Positions 1 to 9,836 of a DNA stretch of 33,489 nt are shown one piece after another. The notes beneath the pieces are model-generated. The model made no database searches, was not told the DNA's origin, and worked only from the letters and a program-made list of their open reading frames with translations. Position numbers and translations under genes: made by a program. Position 1 is the stretch's first letter. Each line of letters opens with the position of its first letter. Origin of the DNA: Gilliamella sp. wkB108 (lineage in GTDB: Bacteria; Pseudomonadota; Gammaproteobacteria; Enterobacterales; Orbaceae); the NCBI RefSeq assembly GCF_001690195.1, contig NZ_LZGM01000102.1:1-33489 (forward strand). Direction: 5' to 3'.

Positions 1-2514
1 AGCTTCGATGATCAGTTTTTGAATACCACTGCGCAGTAGCATTCGATGCCCCATTTCCGCGGCAAACACCCGTAATTCAAATAATTGAATACCTTCTTGA
101 ATATCAACCAGAAAAACTTGTGGTTCAGGATCTTTAAGCACATATTCACACTCTAAAGCAGCTTGTTGTAACAGGCTAATAACCAGATCGCTATCGGCAT
201 CTATTGTTGCAGGAATAGTAAGCACAATACGAGTGATCGAATCAGATAAAGACCAGTTGACCAGTTGTTCGGTTATAAAGGCTTTGTTGGGCATAACGAT
301 CTCTTTACGATCCCAATCAACGATAGTAATGGCTCTTGTATTAATTTTGGTTATATTGCCGGTAAGTTCACGTATAGTAACGGTATCACCAATACGGACA
401 GGCTTTTCAAATAAGATGATTAAACCAGAAACAAAGTTAGCAAAAATTTCTTGTAAACCAAAGCCTAAACCAACACCAAGCGCTGCAATAAGCCACTGAA
501 TTTTTGACCAATCGATACCAATAAACGAAAAAGCCACCATGCAACCAATCATTAAAATGATGTATTTCGATAGAGTTGAAATAGCATAACCGGTGCCGGG
601 AGCGAGATCTAAATGTTGTAAAATGCCTAATTCCAGTAATGCCGGTAGATTTTTTACCAATTGGATAGTTATGGTCATAACTAAAATGGCAATACAAAGC
701 GCACCAAGCGTAATATATTGTTCAATTTCAGTACCATTGACAACCGCGCTAGTTCCCCAAAGCTTAATGTTATTCATAAAAGCAAAGGCAGAATGTAATT
801 CTGACCAGAGCAAAATCATGCTGATTAAGGCAACTAACATAATAATTGAGCGAACTAAATGTAATGATTGCGCACTAATTTCATCTAAGTCAATGACCGG
901 TTCATCGACGCCTTCATTAATGGATGTCAATTCTTCATCGTGGGTTTTAGCTCGTTGCATACGCTCTAAACGTCGTTGTTTTACGCGTTCAAACTCAAGA
1001 CGTCGTTTTTGGATCCACATCCAACGGCGAATCATAAAGTAGATCACTAATAGACCAAACCAGATGACAACAGAAGCCTCAAGCCGACCTAATAGGACTT
1101 GTGCGGTAGATAAATAACCTAAACAAGCGGCAATAATAGCGAGCCAAGGCGCGCTTAATAGAATAGACCACAGGATATGACTTAATAAGTTATCACCCGA
1201 TCCCTTTTTATCAATATAAAGAGGTACGCCTGCACGGTGAATTGAATTGGTCATAAACACCAATGCAAAACAGAGAATAATAAAAGCACCCCGACCAATT
1301 GTGGCAGCAAATTGCCGGTTATTATACTGATCGAAGCTCATTACAATCATCACCAGTGGGATAACAACCCAAACTGAAAGCTGATAATACTTCATTGCCG
1401 CACGTACATTTTGTCTTGACCAGGCAAAATGCGTGATAAATAGACCATTCGGTGAAGCAAAGTGGGCGGTGATAATAAATACCCATAAAATGGGTGAAGC
1501 AGCATTAACACCATATCCCAAAGCGACAGCTACCGGATAATCCCAATTAATTTGTAAGGCATAACCAAACACAGCCCATAAAATAGGGATAGGTAGTGCC
1601 ATAATTAATGAGTAAATAATGACTTTTAAAGTTAATGAATAACTGTCTTGGGTGACTTTACCAACACGAGTAGAGGATTTATTCAAAAAAGCGTAATACT
1701 TGCTGCGCATTTTAAAATGGGCAAAAACAAATATCAAAGATAAAATTAGTAAAAATAATGGTTTAGGCGCAGAAAGTACTTCACTGCTGGCATTATAGAG
1801 TTGTGATAGCGTATTGACAGAAAAAATAACATAAACCACATCTTTAGCCAAACTTAATGGAAAACTCAGTGTGATTGGATTCACATCAGCAACCCAGAAA
1901 AAGTAGCGATGTGCTGCATCGTTGACTTCATCAATGGCATTGGTTAATTGTTTATTGGCAATTTTTAACTTGGTTAATTCAAGAATAGTGGTATCAGTAC
2001 CTGTTATTAACGTTTTAAGTAGTTCACTTTGATCGCGTAGTAAACGGCGATATTGGGTTGCAAGTTTAAGGCTATTAAGTGGACTAACTAAGTTTGGGTA
2101 GTTATCTAATAGTGTTAAGTTATTGCTGTATTTCAGTTGTTGCGCTTTGACCTCAGCAATTTCAGCATCTAAAGCCTGCGATTTTGGTTTTTCCGGTAAG
2201 CGCAATAATTGTTGTCGCAGAGTTTCACCCAGTGAGGTGGAAAAACTCAACCATTCACCTTGTTCATCCAGCGTTGCTAAGGTATTTTGGACATGTGAAA
2301 TTTGCGTTGAAATGTTGGTTTGTTCGTTAATAATACTGGTTAAATGATTTTTTTGTGATTCGAGATTTTGACGTAAATCATCATTGGTGTCAGCTAACTG
2401 ATCGACAATTTGCGTAAGTTCTTCCTCGTTATTAATGTTAATGTTTGCCTCTTCAGCAAAAGTGACAGAGGCGAACAGTACCAATATCCAACAGCAAACA
2501 ACACGCATCCACAT
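1..2514 (-). CDS. mscM: Mechanosensitive channel MscM/MscK-type, 3' part missing
   Basis: Inner-membrane mechanosensitive channel of the MscS superfamily (MscM/YjeP type), which releases solutes on hypo-osmotic shock. 838 codons are read without a stop up to the left window edge, so the C-terminus is missing. The N-terminus is a signal peptide (MWMRVVCCW... to FA/EE), followed by a coiled-coil-like periplasmic region to about residue 240, then many hydrophobic segments. The MscS pore helix and beta-domain entry lie near residues 665-700 (GVGLGFGLQEIFANF, then EKPVRIGDTV). The start at 2514 is preferred because an AAAGGA Shine-Dalgarno lies 9-10 bases before it. An internal ATG at 2508 is the alternative. 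It lies 4 bp behind psd, so the two are co-transcribed, as psd and mscM are in E. coli. If the missing tail is about 50 residues, the protein would be near 890 aa, shorter than E. coli MscM (1107). Confidence 0.9.
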   Translation of the reverse strand, partial: MWMRVVCCWILVLFASVTFAEEANININNEEELTQIVDQLADTNDDLRQNLESQKNHLTSIINEQTNISTQISHVQNTLATLDEQGEWLSFSTSLGETLRQQLLRLPEKPKSQALDAEIAEVKAQQLKYSNNLTLLDNYPNLVSPLNSLKLATQYRRLLRDQSELLKTLITGTDTTILELTKLKIANKQLTNAIDEVNDAAHRYFFWVADVNPITLSFPLSLAKDVVYVIFSVNTLSQLYNASSEVLSAPKPLFLLILSLIFVFAHFKMRSKYYAFLNKSSTRVGKVTQDSYSLTLKVIIYSLIMALPIPILWAVFGYALQINWDYPVAVALGYGVNAASPILWVFIITAHFASPNGLFITHFAWSRQNVRAAMKYYQLSVWVVIPLVMIVMSFDQYNNRQFAATIGRGAFIILCFALVFMTNSIHRAGVPLYIDKKGSGDNLLSHILWSILLSAPWLAIIAACLGYLSTAQVLLGRLEASVVIWFGLLVIYFMIRRWMWIQKRRLEFERVKQRRLERMQRAKTHDEELTSINEGVDEPVIDLDEISAQSLHLVRSIIMLVALISMILLWSELHSAFAFMNNIKLWGTSAVVNGTEIEQYITLGALCIAILVMTITIQLVKNLPALLELGILQHLDLAPGTGYAISTLSKYIILMIGCMVAFSFIGIDWSKIQWLIAALGVGLGFGLQEIFANFVSGLIILFEKPVRIGDTVTIRELTGNITKINTRAITIVDWDRKEIVMPNKAFITEQLVNWSLSDSITRIVLTIPATIDADSDLVISLLQQAALECEYVLKDPEPQVFLVDIQEGIQLFELRVFAAEMGHRMLLRSGIQKLIIEA

Positions 2515-2518
2515 AAGA

Positions 2519-3367
2519 TTAGATCCTTTGGGCAAGTTTTTGACCCACTCGGGTAATGTCACCCATTTTTAAGTTGTCGGCAAACTCAATTGTATTTGAC
2601 GCAAATAGTGTAATAACAGTTGAGCCTAATTTAAAGCACCCCATATCTTGTCCTTTAGTTAATTTCACCTCACCAGAATAAGTCCAACGTTTCATAATGC
2701 CGTCTCGTGGAGGCGTGATCACACCTTCCCATTCAACTTCAATACTGCCGACAATAGTTGCACCAACTAAGATTTGTGCCATAGGGCCAAACTCTGTTTC
2801 AAAAAGACAAATTACGCGTTCATTACGAGCAAAAATATTATCAATACTCTCAGTTGTTGCTTTATTGACTGAAAATAGTGAACCAGGAACGTAGATCATC
2901 TCACGTAATACACCGTCACAAGGCATATGAAAACGGTGATAATTTTTAGGTGATAAGTAGGTGGTCGCATAAGATCCATTTTTAAAGAACTTGATCATCT
3001 CAGGATGACAGGCAACAAGTGAATCAAGAGAGTAAAAATGCCCTTTAGCTTGTATTAATTGTGTATCTTGAATTTGCCCAAATTGACTTAACACACCGTC
3101 AGCCGGCATAACAATACTGTTACTTGCTTCATCGATAGGGCGAGCATCATCTTTTAATTTGCGCGCAAAGAAATTATTGAAGGTTTTATAATCTTTAACA
3201 TTAGTTAGTTCTGCTTCACTTAAATCCACTTTATACAGCTTACTAAAACCCATAATCATCCAAGTAGTGACTTTACCCAACTCTTTTTTAGCTAACCAAC
3301 CAAAGATACCGGTTAATAATTGCTTAGGCAGGAGATACTGAATTATTGCTTTTAATTGGTTTAACAT
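2519..3367 (-). CDS. psd: Phosphatidylserine decarboxylase proenzyme
   Basis: Converts phosphatidylserine to phosphatidylethanolamine at the inner membrane. The proenzyme cleaves itself within LGST to form the pyruvoyl group. The 282-residue product has LGST near its C-terminus with the pyruvoyl-forming serine at residue 249. It also has Asp90 (MPADGV) and His147 (YHRFHMP), which occupy the same numbers as the self-processing Asp and His of the E. coli enzyme. Length is normal for the bacterial type I family. It is the first gene of a psd-mscM operon on the minus strand. The roughly 200-bp gap to rhaB holds the divergent promoters. Confidence 0.96.
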   Translation of the reverse strand: MLNQLKAIIQYLLPKQLLTGIFGWLAKKELGKVTTWMIMGFSKLYKVDLSEAELTNVKDYKTFNNFFARKLKDDARPIDEASNSIVMPADGVLSQFGQIQDTQLIQAKGHFYSLDSLVACHPEMIKFFKNGSYATTYLSPKNYHRFHMPCDGVLREMIYVPGSLFSVNKATTESIDNIFARNERVICLFETEFGPMAQILVGATIVGSIEVEWEGVITPPRDGIMKRWTYSGEVKLTKGQDMGCFKLGSTVITLFASNTIEFADNLKMGDITRVGQKLAQRI

Positions 3368-3450
3368 AGATTGCTCTCGTTTGTTTGTGGAAATGTAGCA
3401 TTATAACAATATTTATAGGGAATGTATAAAGTGAAAGGTAATTAAGGATT

Positions 3451-3466
3451 TGTGCTGTTGATCACA
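3451..3466 (+). promoter_or_regulatory. CRP-type site of the rhaB promoter
   Basis: TGTGC-N6-TCACA matches the CRP consensus TGTGA-N6-TCACA at 9 of 10 positions. Its centre (3458.5) lies about 93 bp before the start point implied by the -10 hexamer at 3540. This matches the CRP position remembered for E. coli rhaBAD (-92.5). Confidence 0.7.
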
Positions 3467-3470
3467 TAAA

Positions 3471-3519
3471 GTTTAAATATTTTGCCATAAAAACGTAAAC
3501 ATTGGCAATTGATTAAAAG
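3471..3519 (+). promoter_or_regulatory. Candidate RhaS operator of rhaBAD (inverted half-sites)
   Basis: Two 17-bp half-sites, 3471-3487 (ending TTGCCA) and 3503-3519 (beginning TGGCAA), form an inverted repeat with 12 of 17 positions matching and 15 bp between them. RhaS/RhaR half-sites in E. coli are likewise 17 bp with a similar central gap. The downstream half ends 20 bp before the -10. The same layout recurs before the GH78 gene and before rhaS in this window. Confidence 0.65.
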
Positions 3520-3539
3520 TTTCTATCGTCATTCCTTTC

Positions 3540-3545
3540 TACACT
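3540..3545 (+). promoter_or_regulatory. Candidate -10 of the rhaB promoter
   Basis: TACACT lies 20 bp after the RhaS operator, with no good -35 hexamer, as expected for an activator-dependent promoter. The implied start point is near 3552. A TATTAT at 3551 is too close to the start codon to be the -10. Confidence 0.45.
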
Positions 3546-3573
3546 GTAGCTATTATAAATAATAAGGGTAGTA

Positions 3574-4998
3574 ATGATGACCGAGAGATATATTGCAGCT
3601 ATTGACTTAGGTGCATCGAGCGGTAGAGTAATGTTGTCATGTTATCAGCAATCAAATCAACACTTAACACTTAAAGAGATTCATCGATTTACCAATTCAT
3701 TTCAACAAATTGATTCCCATTGTTGTTGGGATCTTCCTTACTTAGAACAACAAATATTGATTGGATTAAATAAAATCGTCGATCAAGGTATTAAACTCGA
3801 TAGCATCGGGATTGACACTTGGGGCGTGGATTATGTGTTACTTGATAAAAAGGGGGATGTCGTTGGTCCAACTTACGCTTATCGCGATCATCGAACCGAT
3901 AATATTTTAAGCAAAGTGCAACAAGAATTTGGTGCAGAAAATATTTATCAAAAAACGGGTATTCAGTTTTTAACGTTTAATACGCTGTATCAACTTAAAG
4001 CAATGATGCTTGAAAAACCGACTTGGTTATCGCAAGTCACTGATTTTGTCATGATCCCCGATTACCTCATTTATAGATTGACCGGTCAACTTAATCGTGA
4101 ATATACCAATGCTACCACCACCCAATTAGTTAATGTTACCACAAATGATTGGGATGAGGATTTACTTAACTATCTCGGTTTACCTCGTAAATGGTTTGGT
4201 GAAATCCAAGTTCCGGGCAATCGTGTTGGTTATTGGACGAGTAGCAAAGGCGATCAGATCCCGGTAGTTTCTGTGGCGAGTCATGATACTGCCAGTGCAG
4301 TGATCGCATCGCCGTTAAGTGATCTAAATAGTGCTTATTTATGTTCCGGCACATGGTCTTTAATGGGGATTGAGTCAAAACAACCTTTTACAACAAAGCA
4401 AGCATTAGAAGCCAATATTACCAATGAAGGTGGCGTAAACGGACATTATCGGGTACTGAAAAATATCATGGGATTATGGTTATTTCAACGTGTCTGCTCA
4501 GAACATAGTGTTACTGATATTGTTCAGTTGATTGAATTGGCTAAAAAAGAACAACCATTCTTATATCTTGTTAATCCAAATGATCCAAGATTCTTAAATC
4601 CAGAATCTATGACAGAGACCATTAAACAGGTTTGTTTAGAAAACAACCCGAATGATCCACGCTCTGTCCCTCAAACATTACCGCAGTTAGTTCGTTGTAT
4701 TTTCGACAGTTTAGCTAAGCTTTATAAAGATGTTGTCGATCAACTTTCTTCTTTAACGACACAACCGATTAAAACCTTACATATTGTTGGTGGTGGTTGT
4801 CAAAATGAGTTTTTAAATCAGTTATGTGCGGATATTTGCAATATTGATGTTACCGCAGGCCCGATAGAGTCTTCGGCATTAGGCAATATTGGTTATCAAC
4901 TTATTTCATTAGGAGATATTGCAGATGTAAACACATTGCGGCATATCATTTCCAAAAATTTCGAGACTAAATATTATTTTCCAACAGGAAAAAATTAA
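3574..4998 (+). CDS. rhaB: Rhamnulokinase
   Basis: FGGY-family kinase that phosphorylates L-rhamnulose to L-rhamnulose-1-phosphate with ATP in the cytoplasm. The 474-residue product (E. coli RhaB 489) begins with the ATP-binding DLGASSGR motif at residues 11-18 and has IGIDTWGVD at 78-86. The catalytic-base motif SHDTASA is at 236-242 (Asp238), and the second nucleotide-binding block HIVGGGCQN is near 410. Two adjacent ATG codons (3574, 3577) follow the AAGGG ribosome site. The second gives better spacing and aligns with the E. coli start, so residue 1 is uncertain by one. It is first in rhaBADT-fucO-rhaM and follows the CRP/RhaS control region. Confidence 0.97.
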   Translation: MMTERYIAAIDLGASSGRVMLSCYQQSNQHLTLKEIHRFTNSFQQIDSHCCWDLPYLEQQILIGLNKIVDQGIKLDSIGIDTWGVDYVLLDKKGDVVGPTYAYRDHRTDNILSKVQQEFGAENIYQKTGIQFLTFNTLYQLKAMMLEKPTWLSQVTDFVMIPDYLIYRLTGQLNREYTNATTTQLVNVTTNDWDEDLLNYLGLPRKWFGEIQVPGNRVGYWTSSKGDQIPVVSVASHDTASAVIASPLSDLNSAYLCSGTWSLMGIESKQPFTTKQALEANITNEGGVNGHYRVLKNIMGLWLFQRVCSEHSVTDIVQLIELAKKEQPFLYLVNPNDPRFLNPESMTETIKQVCLENNPNDPRSVPQTLPQLVRCIFDSLAKLYKDVVDQLSSLTTQPIKTLHIVGGGCQNEFLNQLCADICNIDVTAGPIESSALGNIGYQLISLGDIADVNTLRHIISKNFETKYYFPTGKN

Positions 4999-5041
4999 TT
5001 AACCAATTATTTTATTTACCAATTTTACTAAGGAGTTCCAG

Positions 5042-6292
5042 ATGAGTGTTATTGACAATGCATACCAAATTGCTAAAGCAAGATTTGCTGAAATAGGGGT
5101 AGATACTGATGCAGCACTTACTGCAATGGCTAAGTTACCTATCTCAGTTCATTGCTGGCAAGGCGATGATGTAGCTGGCTTTGAAAATCAAGATGGTGAT
5201 TTAACTGGTGGAATACAAGCAACCGGTAATTATCCGGGAAAAGCAAGAACAGCTATTGAACTGCGATCTGATTTGGATAAAGCATTTAGCCTTATTCCCG
5301 GACCTAAAAGATTAAATTTACATGCTTCTTATTTAGAGGCAGATCACAAAGTTGATCGTAATGAAGTAAAACCTGAACATTTTGCTAAATGGGTAGATTG
5401 GGCAAAACATCATAAAATCGGCTTAGATTTTAATCCTACTTATTTTTCACACCCTTTGAGTAATGAAGGAACCTTAACCCATGTCAATAAAGAGATTCGC
5501 CAATTTTGGATCGATCATGGTAAGGCTTGCCGTAAAGTGTCGGAATATTTCGGTAGAGAACTTGGTACCGCATCAGTAATGAATATTTGGTTACCTGACG
5601 GTATGAAAGATATTACGGTTGATAAATTTGCACCAAGACAACGTCTGTTAGAGTCGTTAGATGAAGTTATTAGCGAAAAAATCGATACTAAATACCATAT
5701 CGATGCGGTTGAAAGTAAATTATTTGGTATTGGTTTAGAGTCCTATACTGCAGGATCAAATGAATTCTATTTAGCTTATGCGACTTCGCGCAAAACAGCA
5801 CTTTGTTTAGATGCTGGGCATTTCCACCCTACAGAAGTCATTTCTGACAAAATTTCAGCCGTAATGCCATTTGTTGAACATTTACTATTACATGTTAGTC
5901 GTCCAGTCCGTTGGGATAGTGATCATGTGGTGCTTTTTGATGATGAAACACAAAATATCGCCAGTGAAATTATCCGTAACAACTTATTCAATCGAGTCCA
6001 TATCGGGTTAGATTTCTTTGATGCTTCTATTAACCGTATTGCCGCTTGGGTTATTGGAACGCGCAATATGAAAAAATGTTTGTTAAAAGCGTTATTAGAA
6101 CCAACTGCACAACTAAAAGCTTATGAAAATGAACGTGATTTTACCTCTCGTTTAGCGCTTTTAGAAGAGCAGAAATCATTACCATGGCAAGCAGTATGGG
6201 ATAAATATTGTGAATTAAACAATGTACCTGTTGGTCGCGCGTGGTTGGATGAAGTTCGTCAATATGAAAAAACTGTATTAAGTCAACGATAA
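5042..6292 (+). CDS. rhaA: L-rhamnose isomerase
   Basis: Cytoplasmic metal-dependent isomerase converting L-rhamnose to L-rhamnulose. The 416 residues compare with 419 in E. coli. Conserved blocks seen include [12 protein letters not shown] near residue 37, [14 protein letters not shown], the metal and substrate blocks [11 protein letters not shown] and [12 protein letters not shown] near 258-300, and [13 protein letters not shown] near 320. A clear AAGGAG (5031-5036) stands 5 bases before the ATG. It sits 43 bp after rhaB and 13 bp before rhaD, consistent with one operon. Confidence 0.98.
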   Translation: MSVIDNAYQIAKARFAEIGVDTDAALTAMAKLPISVHCWQGDDVAGFENQDGDLTGGIQATGNYPGKARTAIELRSDLDKAFSLIPGPKRLNLHASYLEADHKVDRNEVKPEHFAKWVDWAKHHKIGLDFNPTYFSHPLSNEGTLTHVNKEIRQFWIDHGKACRKVSEYFGRELGTASVMNIWLPDGMKDITVDKFAPRQRLLESLDEVISEKIDTKYHIDAVESKLFGIGLESYTAGSNEFYLAYATSRKTALCLDAGHFHPTEVISDKISAVMPFVEHLLLHVSRPVRWDSDHVVLFDDETQNIASEIIRNNLFNRVHIGLDFFDASINRIAAWVIGTRNMKKCLLKALLEPTAQLKAYENERDFTSRLALLEEQKSLPWQAVWDKYCELNNVPVGRAWLDEVRQYEKTVLSQR

Positions 6293-6305
6293 TAAGGTGA
6301 AAAAT

Positions 6306-7133
6306 ATGCAACAGATTCAATCTTCATGGTTTGTTCAAGGCATGATTAAAGCCACATATGATATGTGGTTAAAAGGTTGGGATGAAAGAAATGGTGGTAA
6401 TGTCAGTTTGAGATTACTTGAAAGCGATGTCATTTCGTTTCAAGGTGACTTTTATCAAAACCCTCGTCATGTTTCTTTAACCCAAGATGTGACTAAACTT
6501 GCTAATCAATACTTTATTGTGACTGGATCGGGTAAATTTTTCCGTAATGTCATTTTAGATCCTGCTGATACTTTAGCGGTTGTTAAAATCGATGAGCAGG
6601 GTAAGGGATATTACATAATGTGGGGACTGATTAATGGCGGATTGCCGACATCAGAACTTGCTGCACATTTACAATCACACATTGTCCGTATGGAACAAAG
6701 TCAAGGTAAAGATCGTGTCATTATGCATTGCCATGCGACTAACTTAATTGCCTTGACTTATGTACTAGAGCTTGATAGTGCTGTGATAACAAGGTTGTTG
6801 TGGGAAATGAGTACCGAATGTTTGGTGGTCTTTCCTGACGGTGTCGGTGTGGTGCCTTGGATGGTACCGGGCAAAGACGAAATCGGTTATGCAACAGCTA
6901 AACAGATGGCTAAACATACATTGGTATTATGGGCTTTTCATGGTGTTTTCGGTACCGGGCCGACCCTCGATGAGGCATTTGGTTTGATTGATACGGCTGA
7001 AAAATCAGCCGAAGTATTAGTCAAAGTACTGTCTATGGGTGGAAAACGTCAAACTATTTCCATTGAACAATTTAGACATCTGGCTGAACGTTTTGGCGTT
7101 AATCCTATGGAAGAAGCATTACAAGAAAAATAG
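6306..7133 (+). CDS. rhaD: Rhamnulose-1-phosphate aldolase
   Basis: Class II zinc aldolase that splits L-rhamnulose-1-phosphate into dihydroxyacetone phosphate and L-lactaldehyde. From the ATG at 6306 the protein is 275 residues. Catalytic Glu117 (TSELAAH) and the zinc ligands His141, His143 (MHCHATN) and His212 (AFHGVFG) then carry the same numbers as in E. coli RhaD. A longer in-frame GTG start at 6297 lies inside the AAGGTGA ribosome-binding sequence, so it is rejected as the start. The gene is 13 bp after rhaA. Confidence 0.97.
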   Translation: MQQIQSSWFVQGMIKATYDMWLKGWDERNGGNVSLRLLESDVISFQGDFYQNPRHVSLTQDVTKLANQYFIVTGSGKFFRNVILDPADTLAVVKIDEQGKGYYIMWGLINGGLPTSELAAHLQSHIVRMEQSQGKDRVIMHCHATNLIALTYVLELDSAVITRLLWEMSTECLVVFPDGVGVVPWMVPGKDEIGYATAKQMAKHTLVLWAFHGVFGTGPTLDEAFGLIDTAEKSAEVLVKVLSMGGKRQTISIEQFRHLAERFGVNPMEEALQEK

Positions 7134-7188
7134 TTGGATTAAATAACAGAACTTAGAGTTATATTTAAATTAATACAAGGATAAATAT

Positions 7189-8223
7189 ATGGGTAGTTCG
7201 ATTATTTTAGGTATTTTTTGGCACTTTGTTGGTGCCGCATCGGCGGCATGTTTTTATGCACCTTTGAAAAAAGTAAAAAATTGGTCATGGGAAACCATGT
7301 GGTCAATAGCAGGTATTTTCTCGTGGATCATTTTGCCATGGTCAATTAGTTATTTTTTACTGCCTGATTTTTGGGCATATTATGGATCATTTGATTCAAA
7401 AGTGCTTATTCCAGTGTTCTTATTTGGCGCAATGTGGGGTGTTGGTAATGTCGGTTATGGATTAACAATGCGTTATTTGGGTATGTCAATGGGGATCGGT
7501 ATTGCCATTGGTATTACCTTAATCGTTGGGACATTAATGACGCCTATTTTACAAGGTAAATTCGGTGAACTTATCGCCTCCACTGGCGGCAAAATGACCA
7601 TATTAGGTGTTATTGTTGCGGTTGTTGGTGTAGCAATCGTCTCTTATGCCGGATTGTTAAAAGAAAAAACACTAGGTGTACAAGTTGCTGACTTTAATCT
7701 TAAAAAAGGATTATTATTAGCAGTTATGTGTGGGATCTTTTCTGCTGGCATGTCATTTGCGATGAGCGCGGCAGTTCCTATGCATGCTTATGCAGCAGAA
7801 CTTGGTGTTAATCATCTTTATGTTGCATTACCGAGTTATGTCGTCATTATGGGTGGGGGTGCTATTATTAATCTTGGCTTTTGTATTTCACGATTATGTG
7901 TCAAAAAGGATCTTTCTTTCAAACAAGATATGTCCGTGGCTAAGTCTCTATTAATTAGTAATGCATTATTTGCCATTCTTGGTGGCGCCATGTGGTATTT
8001 TCAATTCTTCTTCTATGCTTGGGGTCACGCCAATATTCCAACAGAGTATGGTTTTATGAGTTGGATGTTACATATGAGTTTCTATGTCTTATGTGGTGGA
8101 CTTGTTGGTTTAGTTTTAAAAGAGTGGTTTGGTACAGGCAAAAAACCAGTACGCATACTTTGTATTGGCTGTTTAGTGATTATTCTTGCTGCCAATATTG
8201 TGGGCTTGGGCATGGCAAATTAA
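7189..8223 (+). CDS. rhaT: L-rhamnose/proton symporter
   Basis: Inner-membrane L-rhamnose-H+ symporter of the drug/metabolite transporter superfamily. The 344 residues equal the E. coli length. About ten hydrophobic segments are visible, with conserved stretches such as [20 protein letters not shown] around residue 99 and [15 protein letters not shown] near 211. The last residues (NIVGLGMAN) resemble the E. coli C-terminus. AAGG lies 9 bases before the ATG. The gene is 55 bp after rhaD in the same direction. Confidence 0.97.
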   Translation: MGSSIILGIFWHFVGAASAACFYAPLKKVKNWSWETMWSIAGIFSWIILPWSISYFLLPDFWAYYGSFDSKVLIPVFLFGAMWGVGNVGYGLTMRYLGMSMGIGIAIGITLIVGTLMTPILQGKFGELIASTGGKMTILGVIVAVVGVAIVSYAGLLKEKTLGVQVADFNLKKGLLLAVMCGIFSAGMSFAMSAAVPMHAYAAELGVNHLYVALPSYVVIMGGGAIINLGFCISRLCVKKDLSFKQDMSVAKSLLISNALFAILGGAMWYFQFFFYAWGHANIPTEYGFMSWMLHMSFYVLCGGLVGLVLKEWFGTGKKPVRILCIGCLVIILAANIVGLGMAN

Positions 8224-8239
8224 TTAAAAGGAATAAATT

Positions 8240-9391
8240 ATGTCTTATCGTATGATTTTAAATGAAACATCTTATTTTGGTGCAGGTTCAATTAGCAACA
8301 TTGTAGATGAAGTTAAAAAACGAGGTTTTAAAAAGGCATTAGTTGTCACGGATAAAGATTTAATAAAATTTAATGTCGCAACTAAAGTTACCCATTTATT
8401 AGATCAAAATGGTTTAACTTATCAGGTTTTTGATGAAGTTATGCCAAATCCTACTATTGGTGTGGTAAAAAAAGGTGTAGAAGTCTTTAAAAATTCAGGT
8501 GCTGACTATTTGATAGCAATTGGTGGTGGATCACCACAAGATACAGCAAAAGCGATTGGTATTATTATCAACAATCCTGAATTTGCCGATGTACGTAGTT
8601 TGGAAGGGGTTGCACCAACCAAAAAACCGGCTGTACCAACAATTGCGATTCCAACCACTGCAGGGACTGCAGCTGAAGTAACTATCAATTATGTGATCAC
8701 CGATGAAGAGAAGAAACGTAAATTTGTTTGTGTTGATCCGCATGATATTCCCGCTGTCGCAATTATTGATTCTGACATGATGGCCAGTATGCCAGCGAGT
8801 TTAAAAGCCGCAACCGGCGTTGATGCTTTAACACATGCTATCGAAGGTTATATTACTAAAGGTGCATGGGAATTATCCGATATGTTCCACCTAAAAGCGA
8901 TTGAAGTGATCTCCCGTTCATTACGAGATTCAGTCAAAGGTATAGCCAAAGGTGGCGAAGATATGGCATTGGGTCAATATATCGCAGGTATGGGCTTTTC
9001 TAACGTTGGTTTAGGTTTAGTTCATGGTATGGCGCATCCATTAGGTGCTTTCTATGGCACTCCACATGGTGTGGCTAATGCAGTCTTATTACCACATATT
9101 ATGGCTTATAATGCTGATTTTACCGCTGACAAATATCGTGATATTGCCAAAGCAATGGGGGTAAGTGGCACAGAAACCATGAATACACAAGCAGCCCGAC
9201 AAGCAGCAGTAAATGCGGTTAAACAACTTAACAAAGATGTAGGTATTCCTGCGACATTGAAAGAAATTGGGGTTAAAAAAGAAGACATTCCGGCATTAGC
9301 TCAAGCTGCTTTTGACGATGTATGTACTGGAGGAAATCCTCGAGAAACCAATGTTAAAGAGATCGAGGAATTATATAATTCAATCTATTAG
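8240..9391 (+). CDS. fucO: Lactaldehyde reductase (1,2-propanediol oxidoreductase)
   Basis: Iron-dependent group III alcohol dehydrogenase that reduces L-lactaldehyde to (S)-1,2-propanediol with NADH, regenerating NAD+ in fermentative rhamnose use. The 383 residues are very close to E. coli FucO (382). The nucleotide-binding motif GGGSPQDTAKA is near residues 95-105. The metal ligands are Asp195, His199 (DALTHAIEG), His262 and His276 (VHGMAHP, TPHGVAN). It starts 16 bp after rhaT with an AAAAGGA ribosome site. In E. coli this gene belongs to the fuc regulon, so its place inside the rha operon is notable. Confidence 0.95.
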   Translation: MSYRMILNETSYFGAGSISNIVDEVKKRGFKKALVVTDKDLIKFNVATKVTHLLDQNGLTYQVFDEVMPNPTIGVVKKGVEVFKNSGADYLIAIGGGSPQDTAKAIGIIINNPEFADVRSLEGVAPTKKPAVPTIAIPTTAGTAAEVTINYVITDEEKKRKFVCVDPHDIPAVAIIDSDMMASMPASLKAATGVDALTHAIEGYITKGAWELSDMFHLKAIEVISRSLRDSVKGIAKGGEDMALGQYIAGMGFSNVGLGLVHGMAHPLGAFYGTPHGVANAVLLPHIMAYNADFTADKYRDIAKAMGVSGTETMNTQAARQAAVNAVKQLNKDVGIPATLKEIGVKKEDIPALAQAAFDDVCTGGNPRETNVKEIEELYNSIY

Positions 9392-9410
9392 TTAATTGTT
9401 TATTGAGATT

Positions 9411-9444
9411 GAAATGGGTTATAAAACAACCGTTAACCCATTTC
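9411..9444 (+). other. Intercistronic hairpin between fucO and rhaM
   Basis: GAAATGGGTTA (9411-9421) and TAACCCATTTC (9434-9444) form an 11-bp perfect stem with a 12-base loop. No U-run follows, so it is unlikely to be a full terminator. It could limit read-through or protect the upstream mRNA. The rhaM ribosome site lies about 26 bases after it. Confidence 0.6.
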
Positions 9445-9479
9445 AGTTATTATCAATAAGCAAAATAAAAGGAGATATT

Positions 9480-9794
9480 ATGATTAGAAAAGCCTCCATA
9501 ATGCAGGTTAATCCAGATAAACATGCCGAATACAAAAAACGCCATGATGAAATTTTTCCTGAATTAGTCGAAGTATTAAAATCACATGGCGCACATAATT
9601 ATTCAATTTTCTTAGATAAAAAACGTAATTTGTTATTTGCCTATGTCGAAATTGAATCTGAAGAGCGTTGGAACGCAGTGTCACAAACACAAGCATGTCA
9701 AAAATGGTGGGCATTTATGAAAGATATTATGCCTAGTAATGCTGATAATAGTCCTATTAGTGAAGAATTATTACCAGTGTTTTACCTCAAATAA
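9480..9794 (+). CDS. rhaM: L-rhamnose mutarotase
   Basis: Small cytoplasmic enzyme that interconverts the alpha and beta anomers of L-rhamnose, feeding the isomerase. From the ATG at 9480 the protein is 104 residues, the exact E. coli RhaM length. It begins [15 protein letters not shown] and carries the family blocks [25 protein letters not shown] and CQKWW. The frame is open further upstream (to 9396), but AAGGAG just before 9480 and the homolog length fix this start. It is the last gene of the rha operon and is followed by a hairpin terminator. Confidence 0.96.
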   Translation: MIRKASIMQVNPDKHAEYKKRHDEIFPELVEVLKSHGAHNYSIFLDKKRNLLFAYVEIESEERWNAVSQTQACQKWWAFMKDIMPSNADNSPISEELLPVFYLK

Positions 9795-9798
9795 GCTA

Positions 9799-9836
9799 TT
9801 ACTCTCTTTTGACGCAACAAAAGAGAGTAATTTATT
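9799..9836 (+). terminator. Terminator after rhaM
   Basis: TTACTCTCTTTT (9799-9810) and AAAAGAGAGTAA (9819-9830) give a 12-bp perfect stem with an 8-base loop, followed on the plus strand by TTTATT. It ends the rha operon and lies between it and the convergent rhaR. Confidence 0.75.

Noticed and set aside
593-1042. 149-codon plus-strand ORF
   Set aside because: It is antisense to the clear mscM reading frame and resembles no protein.
6297-6305. GTG start for rhaD
   Set aside because: The GTG overlaps the AAGGTGA ribosome site. The ATG at 6306 gives exact agreement of catalytic residue numbers with E. coli RhaD.
9396-9479. 28-residue N-terminal extension of rhaM
   Set aside because: No homolog has it, it covers the hairpin at 9411-9444, and a good AAGGAG precedes the ATG at 9480.
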